Shown in pieces: positions 56,701 to 64,000 of a DNA stretch of 64,000 bases; within the stretch, counting starts at the first letter, position 1, and every line of letters starts with the position of its first letter. This DNA comes from Icerya purchasi (taxonomy: Eukaryota > Arthropoda > Insecta > Hemiptera > Monophlebidae): the NCBI GenBank assembly GCA_039619475.1, contig CM077115.1, forward strand, positions 221,759,291-221,823,290. Reading direction: 5' to 3'. Below the pieces are notes generated by a model, which was given only the letters and a program-made list of their open reading frames with translations, searched no databases and was not told the DNA's origin. A program made the translations under genes and the position numbers.

Positions 56701-57485
56701 AGTTGCTGCTCGTTTTCAAACACATGGCCCCGATGTTGCAGTAGCCTCCTAATCGTTCTATAGCTACTCAGTTTCGCAACGATTTTGGCCACATTACTAA
56801 TGTAATAATTAAAAAGTAAAGTCCACAACAGCAGCTAACCAGAGGAATAGTTGGCGAGGATTTAAGATTTAAATTTAACCGGGAACTGATATTGAAACTT
56901 CTATCACAGAATTATATTTAATAATCTGTCGGAAGAAATCTTTAAATTCCTGAAACATTCTAGTCGAATCTGTTTTTTGTGCACTTATTAAACTCCGTAT
57001 TAAACTAATTTTTAAAACATTATTAAATATTATTTTACGATTATGCGGAAATTCAGTACCGCGCCTATGTTATAAAGCCACTTCTCGCGCGAGTTCGACT
57101 GTAATTACATGCGTTCTTCGCTGAAATACTTATTAGAGAGTGATCAGAGTAACCTTTCTGCTGGATGGTTCGGTATCACCATAATCATCTGCTTCTTATT
57201 CTTTCTTTATCATTTCACCTTCCTTGTACGGGCTTTAAATTTAATTTTTATTTCTTTATTCGCTGCAATTAACAAATTTATGTAAAGATTCTTTCTCCCT
57301 CCGAGAATCACTCTGCGCCAACAACAAATACGGTTGTCACGTGAAAATTTTCAGATTGATTCTGTCTGATCTATATCCGGTCGCGATCTAACGAATGACG
57401 ATAGTTTTCATCAACAAAAGAGCTTTTGAAAATTTAAAATCAACGCCTCACCTCTCTCTTCTTTACGCAACGAGCATAAAATATC
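53721..57485. other. No gene assigned
   Basis: A broken minus-strand path near 54590-54480 (ITQRDELKNVAKTCQKLDAF) and a 62-codon minus-strand frame at 55202-55390 (KRATSRTDVVAAIEKNKETL) look protein-like, but I recognise neither. Nothing else was seen besides poly-A/T runs. Confidence 0.4.
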
Positions 57486-57560
57486 TCGTTTTAAACCGGT
57501 TGCAAACTGGTCACACAGAAATCTCACATAATTACTATTATTTGGAAGAACGTTCCCTGC
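57486..57560 (+). mobile_element. Short family H LINE remnant
   Basis: A frame reads NRLQTGHTEISHNYYYLEER, which resembles RLRVGHTAISHNYLLEG in the fragment at 13206-13836. Only about 25 residues align, and no tail or flanking motif is visible. Confidence 0.5.
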
Positions 57561-57946
57561 ACTCACATGCCATTTTATTTTCCTATCTTTTCATCTGGCA
57601 TTTTATAAAAATTAATTTATTATCTGTTAAGTCATTGTTGCAATGATTTTTAATCAGATTTGTTATTAAACTAATAAAGTTCTTTCTTTTACTTGTGCCA
57701 GAATTAATAAAACGTTATCCGCAATTTATATTTACATTTACCATATATTTTATTTACTTTTATCTCATCAAGTGCATATTTTTCCTCTCCATTTTCCTCA
57801 TATCATTAATAAAGGGCTAAATTATATCAAATTATGTACTAAAACCTTCTTACTCAGGAATAGTCTATCCACTAGCAAAAACCGGAATATAATCGATTCC
57901 TTAGTTCCTCAAATTAACGCGCACAGCGGACACATTTTTGAATTTC

Positions 57947-58161
57947 ACATACATACATACATACATACATACATACATACATACATACATACATACATAC
58001 ATACATACATACATACATACATACATACATACATACATACATACATACATACATACATACATACATACATACATACATACATACATACATACATACATAC
58101 ATACATACATACATACATACATACATACATACATACATACATACATACATACATACATACA

Positions 58162-58190
<29 letters not shown>
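57947..58190. repeat. (CATA)n microsatellite, about 61 units
   Basis: A perfect tetranucleotide array of 244 bp with no interruption visible. It opens long meaningless frames of repeated His-Thr-Tyr-Ile or Met-Tyr-Val-Cys on both strands. Confidence 0.98.

Positions 58191-58192
<2 letters not shown>

Positions 58193-58228
<36 letters not shown>
58193..58228. repeat. (TA)n adjoining the CATA array
   Basis: About 18 TA units following ATACATA, a typical compound microsatellite edge. Confidence 0.95.
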
Positions 58229-58233
<5 letters not shown>

Positions 58234-60815
58234 AATAAACTGTTACCTGTGGCTTTACCTGCATATTAATATGTGATTTAACCTCATTTTTATTGAAAAA
58301 CTTTCCCTCGTAATTGAGTATATTTCACAATAAAAACTGTCCGCGAATAATTTAATAATTTCGGTCAATCTTTCAATATTAAAATTTTAAAGAACGTAAA
58401 AGTGTTGAAAAATTATTTCTTCTTGCCGAATGGCGACACGGTAACACTGCGCCGGTTACCTTTCGCGGACTCATCTAAATTGACGCAACATTCATCCAGA
58501 GTAGGCGACAGATCAGTTAATTATGGTAAAACCTTTCCTTATTATTTATCCGATGCGGGATGAAATTTCGCTAATTTATCTTCTAAATATCATCGTCGCC
58601 GAAGACTAGAAATTTTATCGTCACTCTGCGCCCAATTCATTTCACGTCAACTCTGATGTCAAATGTAAATGATGTTCACGCCGACAAAGCGGCTGATAAC
58701 CGTCCTACTTCGCTAGTTGCCCGATTAATAATGTGACGCGTTGTTCCAACCAAGAACTGAGCGTCAAAATGATAACAAGCATCGATTAAATTCACTCGAT
58801 GCCAATTTTATTTTACTAGCGCTAATATCGATTAACTTGGCCGCAAAAGTTGGCAACCCGCTATCTGTACTGAAACAGGCGAAATTTCTCGAACGGTGAA
58901 ATCTGGATCACCATCGACCGATTTCATCGATAACGTCCCGACGGGTTCTATTTACGTCGTTGCCTGTATGAATTTTTCAGAATATTTCTTGCTCTATTCT
59001 CCATTCTACACTTCTTCCTGATCATCGTCGGTTTCTTTCTTCATATTTTCACCGGCGAACACGTTATTTTGGCCATTCGGATTAGCATTAGAATTTATGG
59101 TTGCTACATCAAATTCTTTTCCTGCGCATCACCGTGAAAGTCTGAAAGTTTATCCTATATCGTTTCATATCTTGCACGCACTTTCCTTTCAGGATCTGAA
59201 AACTCTTTCTCCGCTTATTCTCCGCTTATTAATCACGATTTTTCGATATCTTGTTCTATCGGACTGGAGTTTCCATTTCAACGTGTCACATAATCAGATC
59301 GAAAAAAATATAGGTTTGCTTTTAGTTTGATTTTTTTTCGATTTCATTGTTCTACATCAACCTTGCTTCTGTTCATTCCAGTTACCGAAATTGCAAAGAT
59401 TGACCGCCCTTTGTTCTAATTTTCGTCAGATATCTTTGTGCCGACTTCGTTACGATCGTCGTGTTCTCCCGTTAAAATTTTCCCTGACCGGTCGTCTACA
59501 ATTTATTTGCTTTCCTCGGAAATGTTCCTGGAGATCCCGACGATTCCCCATAGCTCTCTCTTTCGGTAACACGATTGTACAAATGTTTTTCTTCGGACTT
59601 TTTCTTTCTCGCTCCGTTCCGTTCTCACGAAGCTGCAATAGAATTCCCTAAGTTTTTCATTTAGGCGAATATTCATTGTCGAAAAATGAAAAAGCTTAAA
59701 AAACTGAAGAACAAATTATACAAGTGCTACCCCACTAACTGCTTCCTTTAACCATTCCTACCGTCTCCGCTTTGTACTAGAAATTCGTAAATTAATTTTT
59801 TCGCCAGTCTGATCGTTAACTTTAACATTCTAAGTTCGCACCTGCTTTGGGATACCGCAGTGCACTGGTTAGGCCATTCGCACTGCAGCGCATTGAAAAA
59901 TTTGGAAAATTATCATTGCGCTAATATCCGATGAACCGAAGTAAATAATAACACTCCAGCTTCTGAGTTAAAAAAAAAAAAAATAAATATCATTAAAAAT
60001 ACGAATCTTGACGACGTCGAATGTGATTCTGAAAAACAAATTAGACGGATACAGTAAGTCGGCAGAATCATTAAACGCCATCAGTGAGATTTTTTCTAGC
60101 GAATCAAGGAAATTATATTCAATAATAAAAGAAAATATTAACAGGTCAATACGATTTGAGAGTGAATTTTTTTTCTTTTTAACAGAAAACTTATCCTTAT
60201 TTTACATTCAGTTTCTCAGATCCTTTGCATTCATCGAGACTGTTTTTTCTTCCTTCGCTAAATTCTCATCTCCTTCAGTTGTTACTAATAAATTCTCAAT
60301 CATGTAACAAACTCTGTTTTTCCTGTGCCTTTTAATAGTTTTACTGACGATTCTCAAAATAGTAAAAGTACCGCCTCCAGTTCTTTAAACGTTCTTCCTT
60401 TTTCCCCATTTTCACAATTCTTCGAGTAATCATTTTCATTTCATTTTCCTCCCCTAATGTTCCAAAAGCGTCCTGTTCGCTTCCTCTCAGCCGCCACCAT
60501 CAACTGACTATTATCATCGTCCACTTATCCAGAACTCGCCCGCATCATGCCGATCTTCTTTGCATACCCAGGCAACGGTGCAGTTTTTCGTTACTCCTCC
60601 GATATGTAAACACTTAAATTCTTCTACTTTTCATTAATGGCCTGGATCAAAAAAAAAAACCAGGCCGAATTAACGAACAGTATAAACGGATCACGATCGA
60701 ACTTGTTTCTTTCTAATTCGCCCTAATATTTGAAAGCACCAGTATTATCGCAATTAGTGCAAAAAACAAGCATGATGTTTCTTGAAATGTACACAAAATA
60801 TTAAGACTTTTTCAG
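58229..60815. other. No gene recognised
   Basis: Sequence between 58430 and 59650 is less A+T-rich than most of the window but has no frame with a recognisable domain. A palindromic GCAGTGCACTGG/GCACTGCAG region near 59850-59890 is noted without assignment. Confidence 0.5.
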
Positions 60816-60958
60816 GCAGCTACCGTATGGCATAGTTAATTGGTGTTTCGTTCGGGCAAAGAATATCATGCTGCCGTGTATATTGTAACTTCCAAAAACT
60901 TCACTTTGAGTTGACGCGACCAAAAATAAAAATAAAATTAAAATTAAAAAAAAAAAAC
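60816..60958 (+). mobile_element. tRNA-like SINE, copy D
   Basis: The only plus-strand copy. It starts near GCTACCGTATGGCATAGTTA, continues ATTGGTGTTTCGTTCGGGC, then AACTTCACTTTGAGTTGACG, and ends CGACC followed by an A-rich tail of AAAAAT units to 60957. Block order matches copies A-C. The tail is longer and less pure than theirs. Confidence 0.65.
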
Positions 60959-61469
60959 TTTTTCCAAAATATTATTTTTTTAATAATCGTACAGTAACTT
61001 CACAATCCCAGACACCCTGCCAAGGGCATCTTACTCTACTTTAGAAAAATAATAAAGAGCAGTATGCCGATAAATAAATCCCTTTTTTTTCTTTTGGTTA
61101 GCGCTTAGTGCAACAAGTTTGTATCAGTAATATTGTGATGACTACGACAACTAACGATAAAATGTCTACATTAAATGTAATTAAGCGTAAGACCCGAACA
61201 CCGGGTAGAAATCGTTAGACAGGAAAGTTTCGTTGAAAATAATTTATAATCATCTCGGAGCTTTTAATGTCTACAGTTAACGCGAGTCTAAGAGAGGAAG
61301 AAAAAAAAAGAAAAATACTAAATTCTTTTTCGCGAAACCTGTGCTTCTTATTTTAATTTTAAAAATTCTTTTTATTTTTATTAATACGGTATTTTTTTTT
61401 AAATATTTTCTCTTCCTTTTTTAAAATTTTGTTTGCATTATTAATGTAACGTTTACGTACATACTGTAT

Positions 61470-61473
<4 letters not shown>

Positions 61474-61508
<35 letters not shown>
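61474..61508. repeat. (TA)n microsatellite
   Basis: About 17 TA units, followed by TGTATATGTATATAAC. Confidence 0.95.
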
Positions 61509-61514
<6 letters not shown>

Positions 61515-62538
61515 GTATATAACATATGATAGAGTTATTCAAATTAAATTTTTCTTTGCCTTGGTAAAATTTTTTTTGCTAACACGCGAATTCTCACGAT
61601 GGTAATATTTCATTTTAATTTCCAGCAGGATAGAATCTACTCTCTGACCGTAGTCACATTGCAACTGTTTTGCACGAAATGGTCCGAATTTTTTTTTATT
61701 TTTGTCGGGGAGGGGAATTAACTCGAAGAGCAGCAAAACCGCCGAGAAAATAATATATGCCGAAAATGCGGACCAGAAACAGATTCACCAAACCATTCTT
61801 TTTAAATTGTAATAAATTCGTTCAGATTAAGGACGAACTGAAAATAATACGGACGAAGCCAGTTAGCGTACAAAGTAATATAACTTTAACATAGTAAAGG
61901 AATAAAACTAAAACCGGAATTTATACCTGAGAATTGTCACTCTTTTTTTTTTCTCTCTACCTGTAACTTCATTCCCGGAATTACTCGCGTTACATTAAAC
62001 TGTTTAAAAATAAAGTATAATATCCTAAAAAATTAAGTATAAGAACCGTTTATAATTAAATCGGATTTTTATTATTACCCGTAGAATATATCATTTTTTT
62101 TTTTTTTTTAATTTGACAAGAGCTCTTAGCGAAAGGCGCATTTGCAAATCGGTTCCTTTAGAATTAGTTTAAATTCAAATTTTCTTATCCGCGGTATCAT
62201 TAAAAAGTCCCGGAAATCCGGATTTTTTTTTTTTTTTTTTTTTGGTTTTTCGGAATGTAAGTTACGAAAAGCGTGAGTATTTTGATTTCTCATTTCTAAT
62301 AACGCGAATCTCAACATGTAGCTCAGAAGCGCAATTCAAAATAAAGACAAAAACACTCTCGATGCGGTGTTCTCTACTTTTCTTTTTCAGTAATGAAATT
62401 TCTCCGTTAATGGCTATGTCAATACGTCGGGGTTAGTATAAAAATTCGATTTTCGGGTTGCATTTTCGAGGTGATATTAAGGAAGTTTTAATGCAAATTT
62501 TTTTCTGTAAACGTTGCAGAAGAAATACCATCATGTGC

Positions 62539-62578
62539 GGGTCGTCCCTGTGGAGGGTGCACCCCCGTGACGAGGCCC
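62539..62578. other. G+C-rich potential hairpin
   Basis: GGGTCGTC (62539-62546) can pair with GACGAGGCCC (62569-62578) with a two-base bulge. The loop contains the palindrome GGGTGCACCC (62555-62564). On the minus strand it lies just after AATAAACATTC, much as the family C hairpins follow AATAAACG, but no LINE coding sequence or poly-A is adjacent. Its identity is unknown. Confidence 0.45.
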
Positions 62579-64000
62579 GAATGTTTATTTATGCATATAA
62601 TAAATACAAAAGTTTATTTTGGAGAAAGACAGTTTGATCAAAGAAGTTTGCAGCATTTCATAATTCAAAAAATCAAAAAGTAAAACTGTAAATTTTTTCA
62701 TTGTTTTTTTCTTTCTGTAATTCTCAGAGAAATCCTTTTTCAGCCGTTTGAAATATAAAGAAGGTACAAGTACGTATTCCTTTTTTTTTTTTTTTTTTTT
62801 TTTTTGTTATAAAATCTGGAACGTCATGTGGGGGAGGAACATTCTGAAAAACAACGTATTGTCAAACTGTCGCCCCCAAAATAAATCTAGTATTTATTAC
62901 ATATATAATAATGTAACACTAGTCATCCACCTCCAGACACGAACTAGTCCTACAATACTAACGCAAGTGTAAATTGCGGTTGACATCATTGTGGGGGGAA
63001 AAAAATAATAAAATAATTTACCAGTTCTTAGCAACTTCTATATTAACGCAACGCGTTTAGAGTTCATAGACAACGCAAAATCGTAGTACACAAATCGCAA
63101 CAAGGTTTTTGCAAGTGCCGGCGGCGTATCGGCATGGTCACCGACAGAAGAATTTTATTGTTTAAAAGGAAAGCAATAATTTCTGTTTTAATCACTCTTT
63201 ACTTCCTGTTTCACTGAGCTCGAATTAATTTCCTGGTTATTAAACGTTCGAAAAAGAAGAGAAATCAAAAAACATGAAGTTCATTCTGAAAAGAAAAAAA
63301 AATATCTACTTTTTGAAAAGGACGTTTTGGTGAACACAAAAAACTTTAAATTCCAGCTAATTCCGGAACAGCCGATTTATACAAGTGTCGCTAGAAAAGG
63401 GGTTTCTTGCGAAATTTGTTACGAGCAAAATTAAGTTCTAAGAAGAAAAAGGCTTCCTCCTCTCCGGCTATGCGATAAGGCTTCTGTCATAAGCAGCCGA
63501 CTTCTTTAAAATTCGCATAAAAATGCTTATTGCGTTCCAACCGGCTTTATGAACATGAATGGAACAGAGTTAATTCGGATTATGCAAGAATAGCCATATA
63601 ATAAAAGCCGGGAGGGGGTACAATAGGGAAAATTATTTAAACGGCGAAATGAATAAATGTTAAAAAGGGAGTTCTCTGAAAAACCAATTAACGAATTATG
63701 GCTACGAACAAAAACACACGGGCGCGTATTATAAGAAAATAATTGAATAGACGGCGCAGTTGTACGTCGAAATATGCTGCGTGCCTAAAAAAAAAAAACA
63801 AAAAACAAAAAAAAACAGAAAACGAACTAGGAAAGAAGGCGATGTAATTAGTTAAAATTAAAGGTAAAATAGGTTTATCGGGAAAGAAAATATTTTATCC
63901 GTCAGACGATTAAAAGAAATCAACTGCGCTTGAAATACGAAACCGCGAACCATAGCCGGCGTTGGAATTTCCATTTATCTAGAATTTTCGGTAATCGATA

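Larger units (their letters stand above)
60959..64000. other. No gene recognised; (TA)n and poly-T runs
   Basis: A (TA)n tract covers 61474-61508. Poly-T runs lie near 62222-62243 and 62780-62804. A G+C-rich potential hairpin at 62539-62578 stands out. No coding region was recognised up to the window end. Confidence 0.5.

Noticed and set aside
57772..58276. Several long frames on both strands with His-Thr-Tyr-Ile or Met-Tyr-Val-Cys repeats
   Set aside because: They are translations of the CATA microsatellite, open only because the unit contains no stop in those frames.

Overview
The window looks like a piece of an arthropod, most likely insect, nuclear genome. It is strongly A+T-rich, full of poly-A/poly-T runs and (TA)n tracts, and almost every recognisable coding remnant belongs to a transposable element. 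I found no host gene that I can support and no rRNA, tRNA or CRISPR array. It reads as an intergenic region or long intron that has served as a transposon sink. The insect call rests on the mix of mariner, rosa-like DD41D, Jockey, CR1/L2-like, RTE-like and RNase H-bearing non-LTR elements. I cannot resolve the order.

Layout. 1-3.9 kb: two copies of a tRNA-like SINE with no gene between. 4-5.3 kb: 3' part of an RNase H-bearing LINE, here called family P. 6.47-7.78 kb: a mariner with an uninterrupted 348-residue transposase and near-perfect 30-bp terminal inverted repeats. 8.0-9.9 kb: a degenerate Jockey-clade LINE. 11.1 kb: a third SINE. 13.2-13.8 kb: an RNase H LINE tail. 14.3-14.9 and 20.5-21.2 kb: two copies of an unclassified ~700-bp repeat. 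15.5-16.9 kb: an RTE-like LINE. 17.3-18.6 kb: a CR1-like LINE split by a family P insertion with a 10-bp target duplication. 24.2-26.2 kb: two more RNase H LINE fragments. 26.2-30.6 kb: the most complete LINE (family C), with ORF1, endonuclease and reverse transcriptase. 35-38.6 kb: family P, a DD41D mariner, a (TA)n tract, a second mariner and a family C 3' end stacked end to end. 39.7-41 kb: a long inverted repeat and an endonuclease/exonuclease/phosphatase fragment. 43.6-44.7 kb: three copies of a hairpin-bearing repeat. 44.9-47.1 kb: two family P tails. 49.3-53.7 kb: a second family C LINE split by a Jockey insertion with a 12-bp target duplication. 57.9-58.2 kb: a 61-unit CATA microsatellite. 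60.8 kb: a fourth SINE. Most of the remainder up to 64 kb is featureless.

How the parts work together. These are independent mobile elements rather than a pathway. The informative relations are nested insertions that give relative ages, a SINE whose 3' end resembles that of the family P LINE (suggesting that LINE as its mobiliser), and a hairpin at the 3' end of three family C copies whose outer stem changes in a base-pair-preserving way. The least described candidates are the SINE, the family C terminal hairpin, the ~700-bp repeat and the 43.6-44.7 kb hairpin repeat. All comparisons were made by eye.
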